Source: Candidatus Hodarchaeota archaeon (GTDB taxonomy: Archaea > Asgardarchaeota > Heimdallarchaeia > Hodarchaeales > Hodarchaeaceae). From it: a DNA stretch of 38,616 nucleotides. The stretch spans positions 1 through 38,616 of the forward strand of contig JAEOTQ010000020.1 of NCBI GenBank assembly GCA_016839785.1, given 5' to 3'. This document shows, one piece after another, positions 8,687 through 17,641 of this stretch. Every line of letters begins with the position of its first letter. Position 1 is the stretch's first letter. Below the pieces are notes generated by a model, which did no database searches, was not told the origin of the DNA, and saw only the letters and a list, made by a program, of their open reading frames with translations. The position numbers were made by a program, and so were the translations under genes.

Positions 8687-9895
8687 TCAAAAGATGGGAA
8701 AAATTAGAGAAAACCATTCAGCAGGTAAGGGGAGGCATAGCAATATTAATATCAGCATACCTATCGCAACCATTTTGCGAGAAAGAGATAATTCAGTTAA
8801 ATCATCTAGAGGGCCTGAATGTCCTGTTTGTGAATACATAAATAATAGTAAGATTGCAAAAAACCAGAAACCGATTACTACTAGAACACCCGCACTAATA
8901 TAGGTGACGATGCGATGATTTTTTTCTGAAAACATACTTCTAGCAACATGTCCACCATCACTCTGACCGATAGGGATTAAGTTTAGTCCTGTAAGCAGAA
9001 ATCCAATAAAACCTGCATAAGCAAACGGATGTAGGAAAACTATAACACTATTGCTATATTGTGGAACGAAAAAATATGCGATGAGCTCAAATAATAATAT
9101 TCTCATTCGGTCAGGACTATTTAATCTCAGATCAAATAGTCCCAATGGATTAGAGAAATCCTGGGTTACCTCTGCAGCTGGTACAACGATCGAATTCATT
9201 AATCCTATTACAGAGAAAAAAATCGCGATCGCAAATCCAAAGATAGGTCCAGCTAGGCCAACATCGAATAGGTCATTCCGTGACCGTATAGGGGTTTTTT
9301 GAGAAATAAATGCGCCCATCGTTCCTAGACCTATGGGCATAGGGATAAAATGAGGCCAACTAGCTTTAATTCCATGAAGTCGTGAGGCAACCATATGTCC
9401 AATTTCATGTATTCCTACGATTCCCATTAAACTAATAACGTAAAATACGCCGACAATTATTGGATCAAGAGTTGGTTCAGCAATACGAAGATCGTCCCAC
9501 ATGGTCACACCAACTATAAATACAGAAATTACCGTTAGGATAAATAGGACAATAGGTGTACTCAAATTTTGTTTTGTTACAATCATTTTTTCTGGAATTG
9601 GAAATATATAAAGCATTCCCCTCGATTCGTGAACGGGATGAGATCGGATAAGAGACATGTAACCCATGGTTTTAAGCGTTTGATTAACTTGCTTAATATT
9701 GCCTCCAATATCGCTTCGTTTAAGAATTTCATAAACGGGGAATATCTCCTGTTGAAATGGAGAGCCAGATTCTGACGTTGGTCTATATTGTTTAGATGTA
9801 ACTGTAAAAAATTGGTTGATTAACTCATCTATTTGAGAGTACTTCCAGAATCCTGACATTAGACTTTCATGATGACTTAGGTACTTGGTTATCAA
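8687..9895 (-). CDS. M50 site-2-protease-type intramembrane metalloprotease
   Basis: The 402-residue protein has about 100 residues of soluble N-terminal region, then several membrane helices. The zinc motif HEIGH is at 163-167 inside a hydrophobic segment. A GLAGP turn at 213-217 and NLIPIGQSDGGH at about 305-316 give the third ligand D313, as in the NxxPxxxxDG motif of S2P proteases. Together these identify family M50. Family knowledge: such enzymes cut transmembrane segments of regulatory or signal proteins. The start at 9895 is a TTG with no clear ribosome site; an ATG at 9859 would shorten it by 12 residues without touching the domain. It is convergent with ABCE1. The target is unknown. 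Confidence 0.85.
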   Translation of the reverse strand: MITKYLSHHESLMSGFWKYSQIDELINQFFTVTSKQYRPTSESGSPFQQEIFPVYEILKRSDIGGNIKQVNQTLKTMGYMSLIRSHPVHESRGMLYIFPIPEKMIVTKQNLSTPIVLFILTVISVFIVGVTMWDDLRIAEPTLDPIIVGVFYVISLMGIVGIHEIGHMVASRLHGIKASWPHFIPMPIGLGTMGAFISQKTPIRSRNDLFDVGLAGPIFGFAIAIFFSVIGLMNSIVVPAAEVTQDFSNPLGLFDLRLNSPDRMRILLFELIAYFFVPQYSNSVIVFLHPFAYAGFIGFLLTGLNLIPIGQSDGGHVARSMFSEKNHRIVTYISAGVLVVIGFWFFAILLLFMYSQTGHSGPLDDLTELSLSRKMVAIGMLILILLCLPLPAEWFSLIFPIF

Positions 9896-9974
9896 AAAGT
9901 CTTTGATACTGGAAAATGAGACTAGAAGATAAAGATTATCCTAGTTGACTCTTAGGAAGCATCATTAGATTGAA

Positions 9975-10544
9975 TTAAATCCTAATTTTGAAGTCACGTA
10001 GAGGAATGGTATCTGGAAGGATGATATCAATAAGATCTTCATCGATTTCTTTTGCGAATGACCTATTGACTTGAACATTAACATACTTAGCAAGTTTTTT
10101 CAGGTCAACTGTCGATATATTATGACTTGTGGGAGTAATAAACATTCTTCCTTCTGAGCTCAAAACAAATGCAAATTCGTACAATCTATCCCAACTAGGT
10201 AGACGTATTTCTAGTAGAATAGAAATAAAACGGACAAATGGGATTTTAATTACATTCTTCATTAGAAAGAAGACAATCTCTTTCTTGTTATTTTGAATAC
10301 GAATATCAATTTCAGTACCTAAACATTTCACTCTAAGAATGGGAATTTCTCGCCAATATATTTGGCTAGGTTTTGTCGAATGATTGCAATAATCATCAAG
10401 AAATTCAATTGTTTTCCGTCTTACTTGACCAAGTGATAACAAAGTATCCAAGAAGTGAGTTAGTAAATTTGGAATGTTATCTGTTTCGTTCGTCTCAAAC
10501 ATTGTATGAAGAATATTACAGTCCATATTAGAGTCAATTATCAT
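9975..10544 (-). CDS. Conserved-looking unknown at the end of the Rag-GTPase gene cluster
   Basis: 189 residues, not recognised. It has no clear membrane helix and no Cys pairs. Its second half alternates short hydrophobic strands and helices (EIDIRIQ, EIVFFLMKN, EFAFVLSSEGRMFIT, FKIRI), which could be a small alpha/beta fold of roadblock or longin type, but this is only an impression. It starts 63 bases after the stop of the Rag-like gene upstream and has the same orientation, so it is probably the last gene of that cluster. The context suggests a GTPase partner. No ribosome-binding site is apparent before the ATG. Confidence 0.5.
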   Translation of the reverse strand: MIIDSNMDCNILHTMFETNETDNIPNLLTHFLDTLLSLGQVRRKTIEFLDDYCNHSTKPSQIYWREIPILRVKCLGTEIDIRIQNNKKEIVFFLMKNVIKIPFVRFISILLEIRLPSWDRLYEFAFVLSSEGRMFITPTSHNISTVDLKKLAKYVNVQVNRSFAKEIDEDLIDIILPDTIPLRDFKIRI

Positions 10545-10607
10545 GGGGATTTACGAATTTAAGTCGGTTTTAGATACAAAAATCCGCAAGTTCAACCGAA
10601 AATCCAG

Positions 10608-11540
10608 TTAACTCTCTGTGATACTTTGCAATTGAGAGCTAAAAGCAAAAACTTTATTATAGAGAGATGCAACAGGCTCATTTCTTTCTCTGAGTCGGCT
10701 TTTCGAAAATCCAAAGAATAATGCTAAACCGTTCTCCATGAAGCGGATAATAAATACACGTTGATCCGATTCGAGAAGCGTAGATGTAGCTGAATTCGTA
10801 TCTGAATCCGCTAGACGTTTAACTACGGCGTCAAAAAACTCTCTAACTTCATAAAGATTGATATGTTCAAATTTTGATACTTTTTCTACTTTGGTCAGTG
10901 GAGCTCCTTCTTTTGTGAATATTTGAGCCATATCTGCCATATTATGTTGGATGAAAGTCTCTAGGAGGGGACGTAATGTTTTTCTCGCACCACTTGCATC
11001 GGCATAAACTTCACCCATGGCTTTGAAGATTGAGTCAGAAAACACAGTGGTTTCATAATATTTAATTTGTTTAGGAATCCCTGATCCTAAGTAATCTTCG
11101 ATTGTTTTCCTGACTTCTTGTTTCATTTTCTTAGGAATTAAATCAGCTTTATGTTGAAAAATAAATAATGTCGCCTCTGGACTAAATTGGGCTAATTTCT
11201 TTACTGCCAAATCCAGATAATATTTTGCCCGTGAAATATTTTTAATTTCTATTGAGTCTACTACAAATACAAATGATTTTACTCCGCTAAAGATGAATTC
11301 TGATAATTCACCAGTGAATCGATCAAGAAATGCGGTTTGTCCCCCTAAATCGAATATGGTTAATTCCGTACCTGCAACAACCTTCTGCTTACGCTCATAG
11401 TCGATTGTAGCGTTATAATCATCATCTTTCTGTGGGATTTTCCCTTCATTGACCACTTTGATTATCGTAGATTTCCCTGATTCTGCTAATCCCAAGATAA
11501 GAACTTTAGAAATTTTCTTTTTTCTTCTTAAATGCGACAT
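10608..11540 (-). CDS. Rag/Gtr-like small GTPase with C-terminal extension
   Basis: The 310-residue protein has an intact G domain: G1 GLAESGKS (17-24), switch-I Thr45 in YNATIDYER, G3 DLGGQ (64-68) and G4 HKAD (130-133). HKxD in place of NKxD and the following TTVFSDSIFKAMG stretch (like the SIWDETLYKAW region of RagA) point to the Rag/Gtr family, not Arf or Ras. The C-terminal about 100 residues (KVEKVSKFEHI onward) would correspond to the roadblock dimerisation domain. Family knowledge: Rag GTPases work as dimers and report nutrient state at a membrane platform. It is the fourth gene of the cluster, 15 bases after the longin-like candidate. No lipidation site is visible, so membrane attachment would need a partner. 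Confidence 0.85.
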   Translation of the reverse strand: MSHLRRKKKISKVLILGLAESGKSTIIKVVNEGKIPQKDDDYNATIDYERKQKVVAGTELTIFDLGGQTAFLDRFTGELSEFIFSGVKSFVFVVDSIEIKNISRAKYYLDLAVKKLAQFSPEATLFIFQHKADLIPKKMKQEVRKTIEDYLGSGIPKQIKYYETTVFSDSIFKAMGEVYADASGARKTLRPLLETFIQHNMADMAQIFTKEGAPLTKVEKVSKFEHINLYEVREFFDAVVKRLADSDTNSATSTLLESDQRVFIIRFMENGLALFFGFSKSRLRERNEPVASLYNKVFAFSSQLQSITES

Positions 11541-11555
11541 CTTTGATAATAGCTC

Positions 11556-12362
11556 CTATTGGGAACCAATTTCCTGAATTACTCCGATCTTTTCTAAGAT
11601 CATTTCACGTTCCATTGGATCTGATACATTTCGTATGGAAAATCTACTTTTAAAGCGATTTGTATTAATGTTAGAAGCTGATGCTCCAGCATGAAACATC
11701 AAATGTTGAGAAATTGAATCTTTTAATTCTATAAGGAAAATCCGTTTAAGAAGTGTATTCACAAGAATGAGAACTGATAGTGCTCCAAGATCTGTTTGAA
11801 GGTTAATTTCTCTTAAATCTCCTTCAGTATTGACCGTAAAAAACTCAAGGCCCCCTTTCTCGTGAATATAAGATTGATCACTGTCAACTGGCACTGGGAC
11901 ATGTGGATCAGGTGATTCACAAATTTGCTTAATTCGGCTTAGAATTTTTTGCATTTTTTCTGGATCAGAGAGGTCTTTTTCGTCTTTAATATTCTTTGTT
12001 TCTTCCTGTAGTGCCCGTTCTATTGCAGGATGAAACTGAAAAACCGTCTTGCGATTTTCTGATTCAAAGAGAAGCCAAATCGTTGATTCTCGTCCATGTT
12101 GATCAATGCGAATATCTGTTGTCTCTGTTGGCGACACAGTAAAGGACATGGCAAGTGCCTCTATATTCGGGTTGTTTGGAATAGGAAGTGATCCGTGTAG
12201 ACGATAATGTTGTCTTTCGGCAAGTGTTCCTGCTCCCATAAAGAGGATGGTCATACCAATAACACTGAGATTTTCAGCTGTGTCCTCTGGAATGGGAGAT
12301 AGATTTAATAGAGGGTAAGGACCCCTGTCGCCCATAGTCGTAACAATTAGTCCAGAAAACAC
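11556..12362 (-). CDS. Unknown, possible longin-like protein in the Rag cluster
   Basis: 268 residues. The opening strand (FSGLIVTTMGDRGPYPLLN) followed by a helix and LSVIGMTILFMGAG resembles the start of longin/profilin-type domains, which in Asgard genomes often accompany small GTPases; this is a weak inference. The middle has a charged helical stretch (about 128-150) and the C-terminal half contains DLGALSVLILVNTLLKRIFLIELKD, which may be a helix-strand pair. The start is a GTG at 12362, supported by GAGGT seven bases upstream on the minus strand. It sits between the pseudo-Rag (30 bases) and a Rag-like GTPase (15 bases). A scaffold or regulator role similar to Ragulator or GATOR parts is possible but unproven. 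Confidence 0.5.
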   Translation of the reverse strand: MFSGLIVTTMGDRGPYPLLNLSPIPEDTAENLSVIGMTILFMGAGTLAERQHYRLHGSLPIPNNPNIEALAMSFTVSPTETTDIRIDQHGRESTIWLLFESENRKTVFQFHPAIERALQEETKNIKDEKDLSDPEKMQKILSRIKQICESPDPHVPVPVDSDQSYIHEKGGLEFFTVNTEGDLREINLQTDLGALSVLILVNTLLKRIFLIELKDSISQHLMFHAGASASNINTNRFKSRFSIRNVSDPMEREMILEKIGVIQEIGSQ

Positions 12363-12392
12363 GGTTTATACCTCTTATCTGATAACTTTGTT

Positions 12393-13337
12393 TCATTTTA
12401 GTATTTCAAAAATCTCTGTTGTAAGATCGAGACAACTTTCTTCTATTCGAGGATATGGTTCCGCATCATACTTAAAAACTGATTCCCTTCCAACCAAGAT
12501 AATTTTATTCTCAGCATTAATCCTTTTTGTTATCATAACGAAATCTTCGATCCGAATAATGTCTGCTTGATATTTGGGGCCTACATCAAAGACGTTAAAT
12601 TGTGCTAACATCCGAATAATTTGTGGGCCCACTTTTGTTTCCCATCCCTCACTTTTTCCGACTGCAATTAAAATATCTTGGTTGTATCCTATTAGATAAG
12701 CACCGGAGAAGCCCCAATCTTCCATTTTTCCCTTCAAAATTCTTTTGATTTTCTTCAACTGCTTATCATTAACCTTTTTTACGGTTGAATCTTTGTTATT
12801 CTCAAGAGTCTTACTAAAGTCGGCTGCTTTATTTACTATCTGAGTGAAAGCCATATTCGTCATTCGCTGTTCATCTGGACCTTTCAATGAGACAGTATAA
12901 GACGTAATATCTTTAGGAATAAGCTGTTGGAGATGTTTCTCGACATTTTTCCGAATTTTATTTCTTTCTAATTCGTTTGGAATTAGATGGCCTCTATTAA
13001 CTATCAGTATCACTTGAAAATCTTTGTTTACTTCACTTATATCAAAAAAAATTTCTTTAAAATCGTTTGCCAGGTCGTCCATTACTTGATATGAAATATC
13101 ATGGACGTAAATCAGAGTATTGATTTTCAAATATAGTTTTTCTCTCAAAGCGGGTAATATCTTTTCGAAATATGACTCTTCGTTCCCTTTGAGAGATTTA
13201 TTAAGCCAATCATAGTAAATGAGATTCTTACGAATCCTCAGTCCTGACTCCGCACGTCCCAATTTTAGTAGCTGGTTAAACAGAAGATCTTTTCCAGAGT
13301 GCGATAACCCAGCTACTACGATTAGGTTTTGTTGCAA
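12393..13337 (-). CDS. Rag-like pseudo-GTPase with C-terminal roadblock-like domain
   Basis: 314 residues. The start (NLIVVAGLSHSGKDLLFNQL) matches a Rag-like beta1/P-loop, but the Mg-binding Ser/Thr is Asp (GLSHSGKD, D17), the DxxGQ motif is absent (YYDWLNKS, 41-48) and G4 is NRGH (114-117) in place of HKxD/NKxD. GTP hydrolysis is therefore unlikely. Residues about 195-314 (KMEDWGFSGAYLIGYNQDIL, then helix) look like a roadblock/LC7-type domain. The start is a TTG at 13337, supported by GAGGT seven bases upstream. It lies 10 bases after the active Rag-like gene, so the two products could form a heterodimer with one working nucleotide site. Family assignment rests on motif alignment and context. 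Confidence 0.68.
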   Translation of the reverse strand: MQQNLIVVAGLSHSGKDLLFNQLLKLGRAESGLRIRKNLIYYDWLNKSLKGNEESYFEKILPALREKLYLKINTLIYVHDISYQVMDDLANDFKEIFFDISEVNKDFQVILIVNRGHLIPNELERNKIRKNVEKHLQQLIPKDITSYTVSLKGPDEQRMTNMAFTQIVNKAADFSKTLENNKDSTVKKVNDKQLKKIKRILKGKMEDWGFSGAYLIGYNQDILIAVGKSEGWETKVGPQIIRMLAQFNVFDVGPKYQADIIRIEDFVMITKRINAENKIILVGRESVFKYDAEPYPRIEESCLDLTTEIFEILK

Positions 13338-13347
13338 AGTGGTACCT

Positions 13348-14352
13348 CTATATAGGTGTTTTTAGCATGTTTTCTAGTTGAGATGTAAGTAAACGAATGG
13401 TTTCTTCAATTTCTATTAATTTCCTTGTTTCCAACATAGATTTTATATCGGAGGAAACTAACAGAATTAGATACTGAGGAGGAACAGAAGCTCTGAATAA
13501 CATAATGTCTCCAATTTTCACTAATTCGGATTTTGAACTGGGAATTAGCCATAAATCACTTGACTTATCAAGAATGGTAATCAATTGTTTGATTTCATTG
13601 ATATCTGTCTCAGAGGCACTAATAATAAAATCTGGTTCCACTGTAGATAATAAAAGGACTTCATCCAGACGATTCATAAATTTTAACGCATGCAGTACTT
13701 GTTGAATAGGGCGCATTCGTAATCGTCTCTGAATGGCCTCCAGGTCTTCTTCTTTTTCGACTACAGTTGCTTCTGGAATGATTTCACTTGCTTCAGCCGT
13801 AATACGCTTAAAAGCTTCGTGAATTGAATTATCATAAATTGAGGTTTGAAGAAATGTTATATTTTTTGTCACAACCGAAGATTGATACATCTCCATTAGA
13901 AATTCCATTCTTTCTGCTCTTTGGGTTAAATCAGGCATTAAATCCGTTTTATGCAATAAAATGTATACCGCTGGTTGAACGTCTGACATCTCTTCCAACC
14001 GATTGGTACCTTCAACGAACGCTTTTAGTGATGCAGGAAATTTATCAGGGGTTGAAATATCACAAATATAAACCAGAACTGCGACATTACTGAAAATGAA
14101 GGAACTCATACTGCTTAGGAATCGTTTCAAAAAAACTTCCTGTCCTCCAAGATCCATAACGGTAATAGGTTCATCAGCCACTTGCTCTACTTGACGTTCA
14201 TAATTCAACGTTGCAGCATAATCAGCAGTTTCTTCCGGTAATTTACCTCCGAAGACAACATCACGGATAGAGGTTTTTCCTGCTTGAGAAAGGCCTAAAA
14301 GTATAATTTTTCGGGTACTTTGGGTCTTTAATTGCTTGAGATAGTGACTCAT
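13348..14352 (-). CDS. Rag/Gtr-like small GTPase, first gene of the cluster
   Basis: 334 residues. G1 is GLSQAGKT (20-27), switch-I Thr48 lies in YAATLNYER, G3 is DLGGQ (67-71) and G4 is HKTD (134-137). TSIYDNSIHEAFKRI (170-184) matches the Rag-family segment after G5. The region from about 208 to the end is the right length for a roadblock-type dimerisation domain. The ATG at 14352 has AAGGT nine bases upstream. It is first in a same-strand series of five closely spaced genes, so its promoter should lie in the 268-base gap to the right. It closely resembles the GTPase encoded at 10608-11540 in motif spelling (Y-x-A-T-[IL]-x-Y-E-R), so the two are probably paralogues. Confidence 0.86.
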   Translation of the reverse strand: MSHYLKQLKTQSTRKIILLGLSQAGKTSIRDVVFGGKLPEETADYAATLNYERQVEQVADEPITVMDLGGQEVFLKRFLSSMSSFIFSNVAVLVYICDISTPDKFPASLKAFVEGTNRLEEMSDVQPAVYILLHKTDLMPDLTQRAERMEFLMEMYQSSVVTKNITFLQTSIYDNSIHEAFKRITAEASEIIPEATVVEKEEDLEAIQRRLRMRPIQQVLHALKFMNRLDEVLLLSTVEPDFIISASETDINEIKQLITILDKSSDLWLIPSSKSELVKIGDIMLFRASVPPQYLILLVSSDIKSMLETRKLIEIEETIRLLTSQLENMLKTPI

Positions 14353-14462
14353 TTTGTAGACCTTGGAATATTGAAATAAAATGATTCAGTCATGAGTTCT
14401 AAGGCAGGAAATTTAAGTATGACCAAATAAATCTTCCGTTATAACGAACGCTTCTTTATTTA

Positions 14463-14478
14463 GGGAATTCGTATTCCC
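14463..14478. repeat. Perfect 6-bp hairpin GGGAAT-TCGT-ATTCCC
   Basis: Arms 14463-14468 and 14473-14478 are separated by a TCGT loop in the 268-base gap between the Rag cluster and trpS. Downstream on the minus strand it is followed by AT-rich sequence. It could end the trpS message or act in the leader of the Rag cluster about 110 bases before its start codon. Nothing else stands out in this gap. Confidence 0.3.
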
Positions 14479-14619
14479 AACAAATAGATTTTGGAATCAA
14501 GTTCCTAGATTCTCTAATTCCCACTAGTACTCAGCAGATAAATAATTACTGAAACTACCTGTTACAGTTTTTACAGCCCTTTCTTTGTTCAGAAATTTTG
14601 AAAAATATGCGTCTAAGAC

Positions 14620-15753
14620 CTATCCATCAAGACGTTCGAGAACAACCTCTCGTGCTTTAGGAAGAGCATCCTGACGCTTCTTTTCATGAGTTTCCATGAA
14701 TTCTTGAATTATACCCAGAAGATTCTTTTTATCTACTCCACAGAGTAACTCACCTTTCCGACAAGAAGCTTCAATCTCATGTAGTTTTTTGTCATCAGAT
14801 TGAAAGAAATATCGATACAAATCGAAAATTCGACAAATTTCAGGTTGACCTCCTAATTCTCTCTGTTCTTCTACCGTAATTCGTCCACCTGTAAATGCAT
14901 TCATGATTTTTTTCCTCAAAGATATGTTAGTTTCGAATAAGGTGAGTACTGACATAGGACTTCTCTTGGCCATTTTATCAGATCCATCTAATCCCTGAAT
15001 TAGTTTATGAAAGGTGAACCCAGGTAACATAAACTTATAGGTATCTTGAAAGAACTTCTTACGAACAAAATCATGAGATAATCGTGCATGGGGAGCCTGA
15101 TCTGCTCCGATAGGTGTTACAGTAGGGAGTGGCCCATTATGTAGTTGAGGTAGAAGAATATCGGCAACTTGAATGAATGCGGCATTATAAACGCCTAATC
15201 TATGTTCCCCGTAAATAGCCTTCATCATGTTATGTGTCGAGTGAGACGATAAAAGATACCCCAATCGCATTACATCCATCTGATGAGACTGACGATATAC
15301 ATACGCGTTATCAAGATTCAATCCAAGTGCAATCAGATCAGCTACGTTTTCTATGGCATTTTTCTCAGCTTGATTAAGCGGTAATCGTCCATCTGCATAA
15401 CTCTCAATATCTGCAATACAGAAATACACTTTCCCACCGAGTTTCTGAAAATAAATCACTTCAGTGCATGTGATGAGGTTCCCAATATGATATTCTGCTG
15501 AGGTTGGTTTTATACCAGTCATGACAGCGAACGGTTTATTCTTGTTTATAGCTTCTATAACTGGTTCCAAGGAAGTATGACCAAACATTATCTCTCTATT
15601 CATGTAATAATGTCGTTTACTTTTTGGTAAGGAGCTAATCGCCTCTTCAACAGGTCTAATCCCAAATTCATTCATTAATCGTTCATAATCTGTTACTGAA
15701 CCACCGAATGCGTCCACTAAAGAGTCAGCTTGAAAATTATCATCTGAATTCAT
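14620..15753 (-). CDS. trpS: Tryptophanyl-tRNA synthetase, archaeal/eukaryotic type
   Basis: The 377-residue protein is a class I synthetase that charges tRNA-Trp. The HIGH-type motif is HIGN (89-92) and the KMSKS loop reads KMAKR (260-264). The family-specific stretches FTGGRITVEEQRELGG and SCRKGELLCG are those seen in archaeal and eukaryotic TrpRS, which separates it from the related TyrRS. The N-terminal helix with DYERLMNEFGIRPV is also typical. No N-terminal WHEP or editing domain is present. The ATG at 15753 overlaps the TGA of a short upstream reading frame in an ATGA arrangement. TyrRS is the main alternative and is less likely because of the FTGGR and GELLCG blocks. Confidence 0.87.
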   Translation of the reverse strand: MNSDDNFQADSLVDAFGGSVTDYERLMNEFGIRPVEEAISSLPKSKRHYYMNREIMFGHTSLEPVIEAINKNKPFAVMTGIKPTSAEYHIGNLITCTEVIYFQKLGGKVYFCIADIESYADGRLPLNQAEKNAIENVADLIALGLNLDNAYVYRQSHQMDVMRLGYLLSSHSTHNMMKAIYGEHRLGVYNAAFIQVADILLPQLHNGPLPTVTPIGADQAPHARLSHDFVRKKFFQDTYKFMLPGFTFHKLIQGLDGSDKMAKRSPMSVLTLFETNISLRKKIMNAFTGGRITVEEQRELGGQPEICRIFDLYRYFFQSDDKKLHEIEASCRKGELLCGVDKKNLLGIIQEFMETHEKKRQDALPKAREVVLERLDG

Positions 15754-15887
15754 GATCTGTTCTCACCGTTAACACTTGAAATAAAAGAATAATGAAGTAA
15801 TGGATGTTGGTTCTTTGATCTAGTTACAAAAAAGTACTCTGTACCTAAAATTAATGCTGGTGGAGTTCCACTAGCGACAGCTGCCAT
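15750..15887 (-). CDS. Candidate small ORF coupled to trpS by an ATGA overlap
   Basis: An ATG at 15887 opens a 45-residue frame (MAAVASGTPPALILGTEYFF and onward) whose TGA overlaps the trpS ATG (15753-15750). The frame stays open upstream for about 30 more codons to a TAG, including a TTG that could start a slightly longer form with a hydrophobic lead (LFFGISGCEKDVP). The residues look protein-like rather than random, but no family is recognised. It could be a real leader peptide coupled to trpS, a worn gene remnant, or chance in the 280-base gap. It contains no Trp codon, so a classical Trp-attenuation leader is not supported. No clear ribosome-binding site was found. Confidence 0.25.
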   Translation of the reverse strand: MAAVASGTPPALILGTEYFFVTRSKNQHPLLHYSFISSVNGENRS

Positions 15888-16033
15888 TGGTACATCTTTC
15901 TCACATCCAGATATCCCAAAAAACAAGTAGAATAAAAATTCTCTGATAGAGAGAAGATACGTTCTGAAAAGAATCCTATTAATCTATTCATTAGATAAAC
16001 TGGTATCTGAGAGTTCAGGATAGGATCTCATTT

Positions 16034-17494
16034 TTACATGAGTTTATGGGTGAAATGATAAAACCCACTTGTTTCGTATAGAAATTGGACAATAATAACT
16101 ACTGCAATCAGACTCAAACCTAAGCAAAACGTCATAACTCCCAGAGAACCCCAGTACTCGAAAAGGGTACCTCCGACTACAGTCCCTAGGATTGAACCAG
16201 TCGACATTAATGCAGATGTAAATCCCATTTCTCTACCTCGATTCCCTTCTTTAGTGACATCAGTGATTAATGCCAACGAAGACGATCCAAAACCTGATGC
16301 ACATATCAAACAGATAAGGATTAGAAGTATAATAATCACGTGAGGGATCGGTAGAACAATACCCGGAGCAAATTCTAGTGGTTTAGATATTCCGATCGCA
16401 AATGGGTTATTAAGTAGATTGATGAAACTTTCGGGTTCGAGACGAAGAATAGCGGCGAAAATCACCAGAAGTAGGCTTGTTCCTACACACCCGATGATCA
16501 AGAAGGGTTTTCGGCCAAAATTATCAGAAAGTTTTCCCAAAGTTGGCTGTAATATTCCCATGATTCCCACACCCACTAGTGCAACAAATCCGATCGTAGT
16601 GGCATCCACTCCACCAGCAGTAACCTCTTTCAGAATTACTGGAGCATAGGTTCCCCCAGCTCCCACCAATGTAGTATAAGCTAGCCAGGCAAATGCAAAC
16701 TTTCTGAATTGTTTATTTTTTAGGCTCTGAAGCATTGCCTTGAATGGATTCATTCCTGGATCATCAGGTTCAGTCAAATCTTCAAATTTTAACACATCAT
16801 CTTCATCTACATCTTCTAATTCAATTTTCACACTTTTAGGTTCATAAAAGCGGAATAAATATAATGAAGACGCGAGTAAGAGGATAACTGTAAATACAAA
16901 GAACGAAGATTCTTTGAATAAATCCCAAGTAAGACCACCTATTAGAAAACCACTTGCTCCTCCTCCTGAACGAGCCAAATAGAATTTTCCCATTGTTTCT
17001 CCATGACTTCTTTCAGGTGCAAGATCTGCAAACATAGATAGCACAGGACCTGATAGCATCGCTGATGCTAAACCTTTAAATGCACTCGCACCAAGTAAAA
17101 TCAAAAAAGCATTGGAAGATGTCGCATACCCGGCAAATAAGATTGGAAAAGGAATGAAGGTCAAAGCTGCAAGAAATGTACCAGTTACAAGTAAGGGTTT
17201 TCTCCCTATTCGATCACTAACCGAACCGAAAAATGAGGCCGTAGATAATGAAACAAAATAATAGACCGTTAGAATTATGGGTAGTTCTAACTCACTTGGA
17301 AATACCCCTCCAGTTCTCTTTGGAAGTTCAAAGAAATAAAGAGGTAAACAGATCACTGAGGATGAAAAAGCTGATTCAGTAACTGCTACCGCAAGGAGAA
17401 GTAATCTAATCTGTTCTCGTAAGAAATAAGTAATAGGTTGCCCAAAAAAAAGTAATGTCTCTTTGGTATACTTTGATAATGATCGACGTAGCAT
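16034..17494 (-). CDS. Major facilitator superfamily permease, about 12 helices
   Basis: 486 residues. The loop after helix 2 reads GSVSDRIGRKPLL, the standard MFS motif A, and a second copy (GKLSDNFGRKPFL) occurs in the C-terminal half, giving the two six-helix bundles. The long acidic cytoplasmic loop between the halves (about 225-245, VDEDDVLKFEDL) is usual for the family. The substrate cannot be told from sequence; the general look is that of drug-export or sugar-type MFS proteins. It stands alone on the minus strand, 280 bases upstream of trpS and divergent from the next Rag-like gene. Transmembrane direction of transport is not inferable. Confidence 0.88.
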   Translation of the reverse strand: MLRRSLSKYTKETLLFFGQPITYFLREQIRLLLLAVAVTESAFSSSVICLPLYFFELPKRTGGVFPSELELPIILTVYYFVSLSTASFFGSVSDRIGRKPLLVTGTFLAALTFIPFPILFAGYATSSNAFLILLGASAFKGLASAMLSGPVLSMFADLAPERSHGETMGKFYLARSGGGASGFLIGGLTWDLFKESSFFVFTVILLLASSLYLFRFYEPKSVKIELEDVDEDDVLKFEDLTEPDDPGMNPFKAMLQSLKNKQFRKFAFAWLAYTTLVGAGGTYAPVILKEVTAGGVDATTIGFVALVGVGIMGILQPTLGKLSDNFGRKPFLIIGCVGTSLLLVIFAAILRLEPESFINLLNNPFAIGISKPLEFAPGIVLPIPHVIIILLILICLICASGFGSSSLALITDVTKEGNRGREMGFTSALMSTGSILGTVVGGTLFEYWGSLGVMTFCLGLSLIAVVIIVQFLYETSGFYHFTHKLM

Positions 17495-17641
17495 TTTTTG
17501 TGTTCCTTTAATCCTCTAGGGTAATCCAAATGATATCATTGCTGGTTAAATGAAGCTTTCCGTTATAGTTTCCCACAACTTTCCTCTTTAATAACGTTAC
17601 ATTACTTCAAATCTTTGGACTTAGCTTGGGATAGATAAGGA

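Noticed and set aside
14620-15753. Tyrosyl-tRNA synthetase
   Set aside because: Class I motifs are shared, but the FTGGR...EEQRELGG and CRKGELLCG blocks belong to archaeal/eukaryotic TrpRS.
16425-16460. tRNA T-arm-like sequence (GGTTCGAG) in the MFS gene
   Set aside because: No acceptor or anticodon stems around it; it lies inside a well-supported coding region.
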